From positions 124,001-188,000 of the forward strand of contig DYHH01000004.1 in the NCBI GenBank assembly GCA_020724265.1: a stretch of 64,000 bases of DNA, written 5' to 3'. This document shows, one piece after another, positions 19,482-27,338 of the stretch. The notes below the pieces were generated by a model that was given only the letters and a program-made list of their open reading frames with translations, had not been told where the DNA came from and did not search any database. Made by a program: the position numbers and the translations under genes. Within the stretch, counting starts at the first letter, position 1. The number at the start of each line of letters is the position of its first letter. This stretch comes from Melioribacter roseus (GTDB lineage Bacteria; Bacteroidota; Ignavibacteria; Ignavibacteriales; Melioribacteraceae).

Positions 19482-20153
19482 ATGCTGCTTGCATTAGGTT
19501 TAATCGAAACTAAAGGATTGGTAGGTGCAATTGAAGCCGCCGATGCAATGTGTAAAGCTGCCAATGTTAAGCTTGTAAGCAAAGAAAAAGTTACAGGTGC
19601 ATTGATAGTAATTAAAGTTGTCGGTGAAGTTGCCGCTGTTCAGTCTTCTGTTGATGCGGGAGCCGCCGCTGCTCAAAGAGTCGGGCAGTTGATTTCTGCA
19701 CATGTTATTCCTCGTCCGGATGAGCAAATGGAATCTATCATTTATGAAAATCTTCCGAAAGAGTCTAAAGTTAAAAAGAAACAAGAGCCTCAGACGGAAA
19801 AGTCGGAACAACCGGAGAAAATTACGGAAGCAGAAAAAGTAGATGATGAAGTTATAGAAGATGAAGATATTGATCAATCATCTTATGCGGATGAAGTTGA
19901 TGAAGAAGAATTACCCGAAGATGAAAAATATGATGGTGACTTATTCGAAAAAGATGATGAAAGTGAAGAAGATAAATTTAACGACGATGAACAGGTAGCC
20001 GGTGATATTCCACCGAAATCTGAATTGCAAAAACTAAATGTTCATGAATTACGCCGTCTTGCACGAAGTATTGATTCATTTCCAATAAAGGGAAGAGAAA
20101 TATCAAAAGCTAACCGTCAGGTATTAATTGATTATTTTGATTCTTTAAGATAA
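19482..20153 (+). CDS. BMC-H shell protein with acidic linker and C-terminal SAP/Rho-N-like domain
   Basis: This 223-residue protein starts with a complete BMC domain ([19 protein letters not shown], a KVTGALI pore region, [21 protein letters not shown]). A Lys-rich then strongly acidic, probably disordered linker follows (about residues 90-178, many E and D). It ends in a compact helical module (about 179-223) with LNVHELRRLARSID, FPIKGREIS and NRQVLIDYF. That module resembles small SAP or Rho-N-type helix-extended-loop-helix domains. Extended BMC-H proteins such as PduK and EutK are known, but this tail has no visible Fe-S cysteines. It could bind cargo, nucleic acid or a cytoskeletal partner. 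No good ribosome-binding site precedes its ATG, which suggests coupling with the upstream shell gene. Confidence 0.9.
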   Translation: MLLALGLIETKGLVGAIEAADAMCKAANVKLVSKEKVTGALIVIKVVGEVAAVQSSVDAGAAAAQRVGQLISAHVIPRPDEQMESIIYENLPKESKVKKKQEPQTEKSEQPEKITEAEKVDDEVIEDEDIDQSSYADEVDEEELPEDEKYDGDLFEKDDESEEDKFNDDEQVAGDIPPKSELQKLNVHELRRLARSIDSFPIKGREISKANRQVLIDYFDSLR

Positions 20154-20180
20154 TTATTTTTACCAGTGTATGATTTTTAG

Positions 20181-20207
20181 AACTCCACTCTTTGTGGAGT
20201 TTTTTTA
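20181..20207 (+). terminator. Rho-independent terminator of the BMC unit
   Basis: An 8-bp perfect stem (AACTCCAC at 20181-20188 with GTGGAGTT at 20194-20201), a five-base loop and a T-run follow the second shell gene by 27 bp. It closes the shell transcript. It also argues against any start of the next gene upstream of 20207. Confidence 0.85.
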
Positions 20208-20218
20208 TATTTAAACAA

Positions 20219-21130
20219 ATGACTAAAAAAATTATTACAATAGTTTTCATTTCTATCTTTTCGATAATGTTATGGGTGTTTGTTTCATTGTCGGGCGAAT
20301 ACTTTTATTCAATGAAACTCCCCGTTACGTTTTCCGGAATTCCGCAGGATTATGCCGTTTCAAATTATTCAGAAGATGAAGTGCTTATAAGCTTAAAAGG
20401 ACAGGGCTGGCAGCTTGCTCAAATAACTTTCGGAAGTCACCCTGAATTCATAATTAACGTAAAAGAAAATCCGGGCGAACATAAAGTTTCTATCCGCAAC
20501 GCACTTGATCAAAATAGATGGCTGTCTGCCTCTGTTCAAATTAATGAATTCTCCCCAGAAGAACTTAAATATAGAATTGAAGCGGTCGATTCAAAAAAAG
20601 TAGCAATTAACCCGAATATTGAATTAAAATTTAGAGATGGTTTCGGACTTGTATCCGGCATTTCACTTGAACCCGATTCGATTATTGTTCGAGGTCCAAA
20701 GAGCGTTGTTAGAGAAGTAACTGAAATTACCACTGTTAAAAAATCATTTTCGAACCTTGATAATGCCTTAACTGAAAATATTAGTTTGACATCTTTGAAT
20801 AATCTGCAGATCGATGAAGATATGGTCAAGATCAGTTTTGATGTTCAAAAAATAGTTGACAAAGAATTTCAAGATGTTATTGTGGAAGTGAAAAATATTC
20901 CTCCATCCAAAAATCTAACGCTGTTCCCGGATAGAGTTAGTGTATTTCTTCGTGGAGGAATTAATTTATTAGGTAGATTAGATAAAGAACAAATAAAAGC
21001 CAGCGTAACTTTTAACCAGGCACTCAAGGATACTCTGGGGTATTTAGTGCCAATTGTAACAGTACCGGAATACACAACTTTTATTGATACAAAACCAAAT
21101 AAACTCGAATATATAATTCATCAACAATAA
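20219..21130 (+). CDS. YbbR-like domain protein
   Basis: This protein of about 303 residues has one N-terminal transmembrane helix (KKIITIVFISIFSIMLWVFVSL) and an extracytoplasmic part made of repeated YbbR-like units (for example FSGIPQDYAVSNYSEDEVLISLKG and PDSIIVRGPKSVVREV). In Firmicutes and Bacteroidota, YbbR proteins commonly sit beside diadenylate cyclase genes and may modulate c-di-AMP synthesis; no cyclase gene is adjacent here. The ATG at 20219 is chosen because an earlier in-frame start at 20192 would lie inside the terminator hairpin. Confidence 0.8.
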   Translation: MTKKIITIVFISIFSIMLWVFVSLSGEYFYSMKLPVTFSGIPQDYAVSNYSEDEVLISLKGQGWQLAQITFGSHPEFIINVKENPGEHKVSIRNALDQNRWLSASVQINEFSPEELKYRIEAVDSKKVAINPNIELKFRDGFGLVSGISLEPDSIIVRGPKSVVREVTEITTVKKSFSNLDNALTENISLTSLNNLQIDEDMVKISFDVQKIVDKEFQDVIVEVKNIPPSKNLTLFPDRVSVFLRGGINLLGRLDKEQIKASVTFNQALKDTLGYLVPIVTVPEYTTFIDTKPNKLEYIIHQQ

Positions 21131-21151
21131 AAAAGCGATAATAAGAATAAA

Positions 21152-22822
21152 ATGAGTAAGAAATTATTTATATATATCTTCATCTTCGTTGCGTTTGCTC
21201 AATCACAGTTTGCACAAAAACAAAATGATATTTATTACGAAATAGCTAAATCCATCGATCTTTTTGGAAGAGTGTATAAAGAGATAACATTAAGATATCT
21301 CGAAGAAATTGATCCGAGAGAGTTTATGCTTGCCGGTATTGAAGGTATGCTAAACACGTTAGATCCTTATACAACATATATTGATGAAGCTAATCAAAAG
21401 GATATTGATTTGATGACTACCGGTAAGTATGGCGGCATAGGAGCGACTATTGGGTTGCGTAATGATAAAATTACAGTAGTCGATCTAATTGAAGGTTACT
21501 CTGCTCAAAGACAAGGACTAAGAATAGGAGATGTAATTGTTAAAATTGATTCGATTGTAGTCGGTAAAAATAATTATGATCAGCTAAGTCTTTATATGAA
21601 AGGCGAACCGGGAACATTGGTTGCGGTAACCATTCAAAGAGAAGCAGTTGAAGAGGAGTTGATTTTTAATCTTATCCGTGAAGAAATTCAGATTAAGAAT
21701 TTAAGTTACTACGGTTTTGTTCCTGAAGAAAGTAATAATGTTTATCTAAAACTTAGCGGTTTTTCAAGAACAGCCGGTGAAGAAATTAAAGATGCTATTT
21801 TAGAATTAAGTAAAAAGAAAAAAATTGAATCGATAATTTTAGACCTTCGTGGTAATCCGGGTGGCTTACTCGATGCCGCAATTAGTGTAGCAGACAAGTT
21901 TCTTAAAAAAGATCAGCTGATTGTAAGCGTAGTTGGAAGAGATACAAATTCAATTCAAGAATACTATTCGGTTGAACAACCGGTAGCCGGTGATGCGGAT
22001 TTGATAGTTATGATTGACGAAGGTTCTGCTTCAGCTTCTGAAATTGTTGCCGGTGCAATTCAAGATCACGATAGGGGTGTAATTCTTGGTGCAAATTCTT
22101 TTGGCAAAGGACTTGTTCAAAATGTTATACCGCTTTCTGCTTCAACTTCCCTAAAACTAACTACCGGAAAATATTTAACGCCAAGCGGACGATCAATTCA
22201 GAAATTTGATATTTCCGATAAAAAGATTTTCTTGAAAAATTTAAATCAAAATTCTATTGAAGAATATAGAACAGACGGAAATCGTTCTGTTTATTCAGGC
22301 GGAGGAATTGAACCTGATACTATTATTACAAATAATTCCGGTTCTGAACTTGTGCGGAATCTATTAGCACAAGGTTGCTTTTTCAAATTTGCAACTAATT
22401 ATTTTAACACGAATGAAATAATTTCATGGGATGAAATTAACCATGAGGAAGTCTTTGATTCATTTAAAGAATATTTTAGTTCCTCCGATGTCAAACTTCA
22501 TTATAAAGTCGAACGTATAATTGACCAATTAAAAACTCTTATACAGGATGAGAATATTAACGGTGAAGTGTTAGATAAACTTAATGAAATTGATAGAAGA
22601 TTATCCGAAATCAGGAATGAAGAATTAGATAACTATAAGGATGATGTTTTGGCTGAAATTCATCAAGAAATTTCTGCGAGAATTGAAGGTAGATTAGGCA
22701 GAATTAAAACTGCACTTAAATATGATAATCAATTAAAATCCGCTATAGAAATTATTGAATCAGCAGAAAAATATAGTCAAATATTAGCTCTTGCCAATAA
22801 TATGGAAATAATTAATGATTAA
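21152..22822 (+). CDS. S41 family C-terminal processing peptidase (CtpA-like)
   Basis: This 556-residue periplasmic serine protease has a signal peptide, a helical N-terminal part (LNTLDPYTTYID), a PDZ domain (about residues 90-170, GGIGATIGL...GLRIGDVIVKID) and the S41 catalytic core. The Ser/Lys dyad is recognisable: Ser294 in GSASASEI and Lys319 in SFGKG. The long C-terminal extension (about 400-556) is helical and charged and may form a dimerisation or adaptor region. CtpA enzymes trim envelope proteins at their C-termini. The gene overlaps the next small gene by 8 bp. It starts 21 bp after the YbbR-like gene and is likely in one operon with it. Confidence 0.92.
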   Translation: MSKKLFIYIFIFVAFAQSQFAQKQNDIYYEIAKSIDLFGRVYKEITLRYLEEIDPREFMLAGIEGMLNTLDPYTTYIDEANQKDIDLMTTGKYGGIGATIGLRNDKITVVDLIEGYSAQRQGLRIGDVIVKIDSIVVGKNNYDQLSLYMKGEPGTLVAVTIQREAVEEELIFNLIREEIQIKNLSYYGFVPEESNNVYLKLSGFSRTAGEEIKDAILELSKKKKIESIILDLRGNPGGLLDAAISVADKFLKKDQLIVSVVGRDTNSIQEYYSVEQPVAGDADLIVMIDEGSASASEIVAGAIQDHDRGVILGANSFGKGLVQNVIPLSASTSLKLTTGKYLTPSGRSIQKFDISDKKIFLKNLNQNSIEEYRTDGNRSVYSGGGIEPDTIITNNSGSELVRNLLAQGCFFKFATNYFNTNEIISWDEINHEEVFDSFKEYFSSSDVKLHYKVERIIDQLKTLIQDENINGEVLDKLNEIDRRLSEIRNEELDNYKDDVLAEIHQEISARIEGRLGRIKTALKYDNQLKSAIEIIESAEKYSQILALANNMEIIND

Positions 22823-23105
22823 TCTTAGAATCCTTTACCGAACAGATCCAAGAGTGCATTCATGTCCGGATTGTAATAAACCTGGAACATTAAAAAAATC
22901 CCGATCAAGAAATATTCTTGAAAAAATTATTAAAATAATTTCTCCGTTCAGCACATTCCGTTGTAAGGAATGCGGATGGCGCGGTTACAAATCAGCTTAT
23001 TTATTTACTTCAAAATCACTTCAAGCAATTTTTATATATCTAATTCTTTTTTTGGTCACTTCATACCTGGTGAGTTTTATATTAAAGCGGTTTATTATTA
23101 AGTAA
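22815..23105 (+). CDS. Small zinc-ribbon membrane protein
   Basis: This 96-residue protein has two CxxC pairs (CPDC near residue 17 and CKEC near 51) separated by a basic linker, which together would bind one zinc. A single C-terminal hydrophobic helix (LQAIFIYLILFLVTSYLVSFIL) follows. The pattern suggests a membrane-anchored cytoplasmic zinc ribbon. It overlaps the 3' end of the S41 protease gene by 8 bp, so translation is probably coupled. I do not recognise a named family and no function can be assigned. Confidence 0.7.
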   Translation: MINLRILYRTDPRVHSCPDCNKPGTLKKSRSRNILEKIIKIISPFSTFRCKECGWRGYKSAYLFTSKSLQAIFIYLILFLVTSYLVSFILKRFIIK

Positions 23106-23153
23106 ACCGAATTGTAAAAGTTGCGAGAAAAGTATTAACTGCGACTCTTGTTA

Positions 23154-23184
23154 TTGTACATCCTATCTTATTTTAATACCTTTG
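23154..23184 (+). promoter_or_regulatory. Bacteroidota-type promoter candidate for the SnoaL-like gene
   Basis: A TTG (23154-23156), a 20-bp gap and TACCTTTG (23177-23184) fit the Bacteroidota vegetative consensus (TTG near -33, TAnnTTTG near -7). The following gene begins about 65 bp after the expected transcription start. In AT-rich DNA such a match can occur by chance. Confidence 0.4.
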
Positions 23185-23254
23185 AAAAGTTTTAAACATT
23201 TTTATTGAATCTAATCAAACGTGCTCTTTTATTCATAAATATAAAGGAACAATT

Positions 23255-23746
23255 ATGTTTTATAAAAATATCCTTAACAAACATTTTTTGATAATCAGCT
23301 TATTATTGTTTATCGGCAATAATCTAAGTGCAGAGAATTATAGATTTGAAGTTGTATTATATAGTCTTGATAAAGCGATTCTTGATTTCCTTAACGGAGA
23401 ACCTGAAGCATTCAAATCCTTTTGGCTGCATAACGAAGATATAACTATTGCAGGAGGATTCGGCGGTAAAATTGAAAAGGGTTGGGATGCAATTGGGGAT
23501 AGACTGGATCGTGTAAATGCTGTTTATGAAAAAGCAGAATTTTCTACCGAACGAATTAGTTACGGAACAAGTAATAATTTAGGATATCTAATTCAGCATG
23601 AATATATAAAATATTACGGTTCAGGGAATACAGTCCAATCCGAAAGAAATTATCGAGTTACGATGATATTCCGTTTAGAAGAAGACGGATGGAAATTGAT
23701 TCATCGTCATGCGGATGCCAGCATGAATTGGGAGCCGCCTAAATAA
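23255..23746 (+). CDS. Exported SnoaL/NTF2-like protein
   Basis: This 163-residue protein has an N-terminal signal peptide (LIISLLLFIGNNLSAEN). The mature part resembles the NTF2-like cone fold of SnoaL_3/DUF4440 proteins: a first helix (LDKAILDFLNGEPEAFKSFWLHNEDITIAGGFGG), KGWDAIGDRL, and a closing pair of strands with VTMIFRLEEDGWKLIHRHAD. The terminal WKLIHRHAD motif is typical of this superfamily. Members are enzymes, binding proteins or signalling partners, so no activity can be given. It stands alone after a candidate promoter and before a tandem repeat and a convergent gene. Confidence 0.75.
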   Translation: MFYKNILNKHFLIISLLLFIGNNLSAENYRFEVVLYSLDKAILDFLNGEPEAFKSFWLHNEDITIAGGFGGKIEKGWDAIGDRLDRVNAVYEKAEFSTERISYGTSNNLGYLIQHEYIKYYGSGNTVQSERNYRVTMIFRLEEDGWKLIHRHADASMNWEPPK

Positions 23747-23800
23747 ACTTTTTATAGATTACAAAAATTTTAATCAATAAATCATTCTAATTTGTTTATC

Positions 23801-23882
23801 CGCAAATTCACAAATTCGCAAATCCGCAAAATCCGCTAAATCCCCAAATCCACAAATTCACAAATTCACAAATCCGCAAATC
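23801..23882. repeat. 9-bp imperfect tandem repeat
   Basis: About nine units of a 9-bp word alternate between CAAATTCAC-like and CAAATCCGC-like versions. They fill most of the 153-bp gap between two convergent genes. There are no spacers and no dyad long enough for a strong hairpin. The block ends 18 bp before the stop of the DnaQ-UvrC gene. Confidence 0.85.
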
Positions 23883-23899
23883 CTCAGTACATTTGGGTT

Positions 23900-25606
23900 T
23901 TAACTCGTCATCTTGCTGAAGAGTTCTTCTTTACTTTGATAATTTTTCAGATAAAACCTTCTTGAATTTTCCATATGATTACTCATCCAGTTCAGAAGTA
24001 TTTTGATTCTATCAAGATCCTTCTCATCAGATTTCTGAATTAAATTAATCGTGTTGTCATAGTAATCATCAAGCGCTCTATCAAAAAGATCTGATCCGTC
24101 AAGTTGATAATCTTTTATAAAAAGTTTTCCTTCTAACAGTAAAATGTAATCTTTCTTGTTACCATCCATAACTTCAATGAAAACATTTGCCGAGTTTATT
24201 GGTTCAGCAAGAATTGCAGTTTTTTTTATTTGCGATAGAAGAAGATTTATAGTGTCGCGCATTTGTGCTGCTTCTTCGTATTTTTCATTCTCTGAAAATA
24301 TTTTCATTCGGTTCAGTAATCTTTCTAAAGCAGAATCATTTTTACCCGAAAGAAACTCGTACACTTTGGCAAGCTCGTTTGAGTATTCTTTTTGGACAGA
24401 ATTTACTTCGCACGGAGCCGTACATCTTTCAATATCGGCTAAATAACATCTCTTTTTCTTTTTGAATTCTCTTTCGCTGCATTCTCGCAATAAGAAGGAT
24501 TTATCTATTATTTCTAAAATCGATCTCACCGAATCGCGAGATGAAATTGGTCCGAAATAATCGTTACCGTCAAAATCGAAAATTGTTGTTGAAGAAATCT
24601 TTGGGGCATGATTGCTTTTATCTACTTTTAAAAAATAACTTTGTCCGTATTTCTTTAACTGTGTATTAAATCTTGGTTTGTGTTTTTTTATTAATTCCGA
24701 TTCGGTGATTAATGCTGTCAATTCCGTATTGGTTTCTTCATAACCCAATCGTGATGCAGAGCTTACAATTTTTTTAGCTTTACGTATCGTATTTGAAGAA
24801 AAATAATTTCTTACACGCTCTTTTAATGATTTTGCTTTACCTACATAAATTATTTTATCGTTACCATCTTTGAAATAATATACACCCGGTTTTGCAGGAA
24901 GAGAAGAATAATCATTGCTTAGTTTTTTCTTCAATACCCGGTAGGACTTTTGCTTCGGCATATTCATAAAATTAATTAGTTGACCTACTTCGTCAATATG
25001 ATGTTCTTCTTGTAGTTGGGTTAACATTTTGTCTAGGATTTTTGCCGTTGCAGATGCATCACCAAGCGCACGGTGTATATGACGATGTTTTATTTTCAAA
25101 AATTTGACGACATTGCCTAATGATTTACTTGGTATTTCCGGATAAATTTTTCTTGCCAATTTTAGGGTACATACTTTTGGTATTTCAACCATTTCTTTAC
25201 CGGCTCTCAAATATTCGGATTTTAGAAATGATAGATCAAACGGTAGATTGTGGGCAACTAAAATTGACCCGGAAATAAAAAAGTCAATCTCATCAATAAT
25301 ATCTTCAAAGTATGGTGCATTAAGCACGTCATCATTTGTAATACCTGTGAGAAGTGTAATTTGATATGGAATCTGCGAACCGGGATTTATTAAAGAAGAA
25401 TATGTATCAATAATTTTTCCGTTTTTCATTTTGACTATGCCGACCTCTATAGCTCTCGCAAATCTTGCAGATGTGCCGGTTGTTTCAAAATCCAATACGG
25501 AAAACTCCGCTTCTTCGATATTTAGGTTTATTAGACTGGCTTCATTATTTTTCACAATATGCTCATCTTCAATTATCTCATAAAAATGCCTATATTTACA
25601 CTTCAC
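23900..25606 (-). CDS. DnaQ-like exonuclease fused to UvrC-like GIY-YIG endonuclease
   Basis: This protein of about 568 residues joins two nuclease modules. The first is a DEDDh exonuclease of the DNA polymerase III epsilon type (FSVLDFETTG with D and E, HNLPFDLSFL, HRALGDASATA with the final H and D). The second is a GIY-YIG nuclease (PGVYYFKDGNDKIIYVGKAKSL) followed by a UvrB-interacting UVR motif (EKYEEAAQMRDTI). The C-terminal UvrC RNase H-like and HhH domains are absent, as in Cho-like repair nucleases; such fusions are known in several phyla. The frame is open to 25768, but that would run into the divergent phosphoesterase gene. GTG codons at 25606 and 25555 are the realistic starts; 25606 is given and 25555 is about as likely. 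Confidence 0.88.
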   Translation of the reverse strand: MKCKYRHFYEIIEDEHIVKNNEASLINLNIEEAEFSVLDFETTGTSARFARAIEVGIVKMKNGKIIDTYSSLINPGSQIPYQITLLTGITNDDVLNAPYFEDIIDEIDFFISGSILVAHNLPFDLSFLKSEYLRAGKEMVEIPKVCTLKLARKIYPEIPSKSLGNVVKFLKIKHRHIHRALGDASATAKILDKMLTQLQEEHHIDEVGQLINFMNMPKQKSYRVLKKKLSNDYSSLPAKPGVYYFKDGNDKIIYVGKAKSLKERVRNYFSSNTIRKAKKIVSSASRLGYEETNTELTALITESELIKKHKPRFNTQLKKYGQSYFLKVDKSNHAPKISSTTIFDFDGNDYFGPISSRDSVRSILEIIDKSFLLRECSEREFKKKKRCYLADIERCTAPCEVNSVQKEYSNELAKVYEFLSGKNDSALERLLNRMKIFSENEKYEEAAQMRDTINLLLSQIKKTAILAEPINSANVFIEVMDGNKKDYILLLEGKLFIKDYQLDGSDLFDRALDDYYDNTINLIQKSDEKDLDRIKILLNWMSNHMENSRRFYLKNYQSKEELFSKMTS

Positions 25607-25619
25607 TAACAAGAAAATT

Positions 25620-26426
25620 ATGACTATAAATATACTATTCATCGGCGACATTGTTGGCAAACCCGGTATGGAAATGGTACAAACATGGATGCCCGGGATA
25701 AAAAATAAATATCGCGCCGATTTTATAATAGCAAATGGTGAAAATGCATCCGATGGAAAAGGATGCACTGAAAAAGAAGGAAAAGTTCTCTTTGATCTTG
25801 GAGTCGATGTAATTACCGGCGGTAATCATACCTGGGATAAACACCAATCTCAAGATTATCTAAAATCAAATCAAAAAGTTCTTAGACCGTTAAATTATCC
25901 TAGGGGAACCTACGGAAACGGTTTTGTTATTGCAGATTCTAAGAAAGGTAAAGTTGCTGTCTTAAATTTACAAGGCAGAGCTTTTATGGCACAAATTGAC
26001 TGTCCATTTAGAGGAGCGGAATGGGCTTTGACAAAAATTAGCCAAGAAACAAAAGTTATTATTGTTGATTTTCATGCTGAAGCAACTGCGGAAAAACAAG
26101 CTCTCGCTTTTTTCCTCGATGGCAAAGTTACTGCGATTATTGGAACACATACTCATGTGCAAACTGCGGACGAAAGAATTTTAAAAAACGGTACGGCATA
26201 TATAACCGACAGCGGTATGACAGGTCCATATGAATCTGTTATCGGCATGAAGTCTGACGCAGCATTGAACAGATTTTTATTTCAAACACCTCAAAAATAT
26301 CAAACTGCCGATAGTGAACTTCATTTTAGCGGATTGTTTATTAAAGCAGATTTGGAAACGGGTAAAGCACTGGAAATTGAGCGAATATTAATTCCGGAAT
26401 TTCAAAAAAATATTAACGGTAGATAA
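25620..26426 (+). CDS. YmdB-type metallophosphoesterase
   Basis: The protein has 268 residues, the family length. Metal-binding motifs of the calcineurin-like YmdB/TIGR00282 family are present: GDIVGKPG near the N-terminus, NGENASDGKG, GGNHTWDK, DFHAEATAEK and GTHTHVQTADE. YmdB hydrolyses 2',3'-cyclic nucleotides and affects biofilm and RNA turnover in Bacillus. Its role here is inferred from family only. It is divergent from the DnaQ-UvrC fusion, with only about 13 bp between the chosen starts, and lies 19 bp upstream of folD. Confidence 0.92.
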   Translation: MTINILFIGDIVGKPGMEMVQTWMPGIKNKYRADFIIANGENASDGKGCTEKEGKVLFDLGVDVITGGNHTWDKHQSQDYLKSNQKVLRPLNYPRGTYGNGFVIADSKKGKVAVLNLQGRAFMAQIDCPFRGAEWALTKISQETKVIIVDFHAEATAEKQALAFFLDGKVTAIIGTHTHVQTADERILKNGTAYITDSGMTGPYESVIGMKSDAALNRFLFQTPQKYQTADSELHFSGLFIKADLETGKALEIERILIPEFQKNINGR

Positions 26427-26445
26427 TTTTCTCTATGGAGTTAAA

Positions 26446-27324
26446 ATGATCCTGATTGACGGATTTAAAGTCTCTAATGAAATTAAAGATGAACTAAAAA
26501 TTAAAATTGATCAGTTGATATCAAAAGGTAAAAAAGTTCCGGGTTTAGTTACTATTTTAGTAGGAGACAATCCCGCATCTAAATCTTATGTTAATTCCAA
26601 AATCAAAGCTTGCGCTAAAATCGGCATGCTGTCAAAGATTGAAGAACTAGATTCGACTACAAGTGAAAAAGCTTTACTTGAATTAATTGATAAATATAAT
26701 AACGATCCCGAATATCATGGGATATTGGTACAGCTTCCTTTGCCTGATCATATTGATGAGAATAAAGTTATTGAAGAAATTTCACCACAAAAAGATGTAG
26801 ATGGATTCCATCCGATTAATGTCGGTAATTTGGTTATTGGTAAAGAAACTTTTTACCCGTGTACGCCATACGGTATAGTTGAGCTTCTTAAGAGATACAA
26901 CATCGATACAAAAGGGAAGCATGTAATTGTGGTAGGAAGAAGTAATATTGTAGGAAAACCAACTGCCAATATGATGCTTCAAAAGAAAGAAGGGGCTAAT
27001 TCGGTTGTAACAATTTGTCATTCCGCAGCAAATGATTTGAAACAATTTACATTACAAGCCGATATTTTAATTGCGGCAATAGGGCGCGCTAATTTTGTTA
27101 CTGCAGATATGGTCAAAGATGGAGTTGTTGTTATTGATGTTGGTATTAATCGAATAGAAGATTCATCAACCGAAAAAGGTTATCGTTTAGTTGGGGATGT
27201 AAAATTTGATGAAGTAAAAGAAAAAGCTTCTTACATTACACCGGTTCCTAAAGGTGTTGGTCCGATGACCATTGCTATGCTGTTGAAAAATACATACGAA
27301 GCATATTTACGAAATGAAAACTAA
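26446..27324 (+). CDS. folD: Bifunctional methylenetetrahydrofolate dehydrogenase/cyclohydrolase
   Basis: FolD interconverts 5,10-methylene-THF and 10-formyl-THF in one-carbon metabolism. The 292-residue protein has the catalytic YVNSKIKA segment with Tyr and Lys, the QLPLPDHIDENKV and PQKDVDGFHP motifs, the NADP-binding GRSNIVGKP loop and the closing TPVPKGVGPMTIAML. A GGAG-type site in CTATGGAG precedes the ATG. It forms a compact run with the phosphoesterase upstream and deoC 14 bp downstream. Confidence 0.97.
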   Translation: MILIDGFKVSNEIKDELKIKIDQLISKGKKVPGLVTILVGDNPASKSYVNSKIKACAKIGMLSKIEELDSTTSEKALLELIDKYNNDPEYHGILVQLPLPDHIDENKVIEEISPQKDVDGFHPINVGNLVIGKETFYPCTPYGIVELLKRYNIDTKGKHVIVVGRSNIVGKPTANMMLQKKEGANSVVTICHSAANDLKQFTLQADILIAAIGRANFVTADMVKDGVVVIDVGINRIEDSSTEKGYRLVGDVKFDEVKEKASYITPVPKGVGPMTIAMLLKNTYEAYLRNEN

Positions 27325-27338
27325 TTTAAAATAAATTT

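Noticed and set aside
19500-19877. 125-codon minus-strand frame inside the second shell gene
   Set aside because: Its Phe/Arg/Leu-rich low-complexity sequence is the complement of the acidic linker.
20192-20218. Upstream start for the YbbR-like gene
   Set aside because: It lies inside the loop and stem of the preceding terminator.
23801-23882. Possible CRISPR array
   Set aside because: The 9-bp units are directly adjacent with no unique spacers, and no cas gene is in the window.
25607-25768. Longer N-terminus for the DnaQ-UvrC protein
   Set aside because: It would overlap the divergent phosphoesterase gene by about 150 bp and adds residues with no homology to the exonuclease domain.
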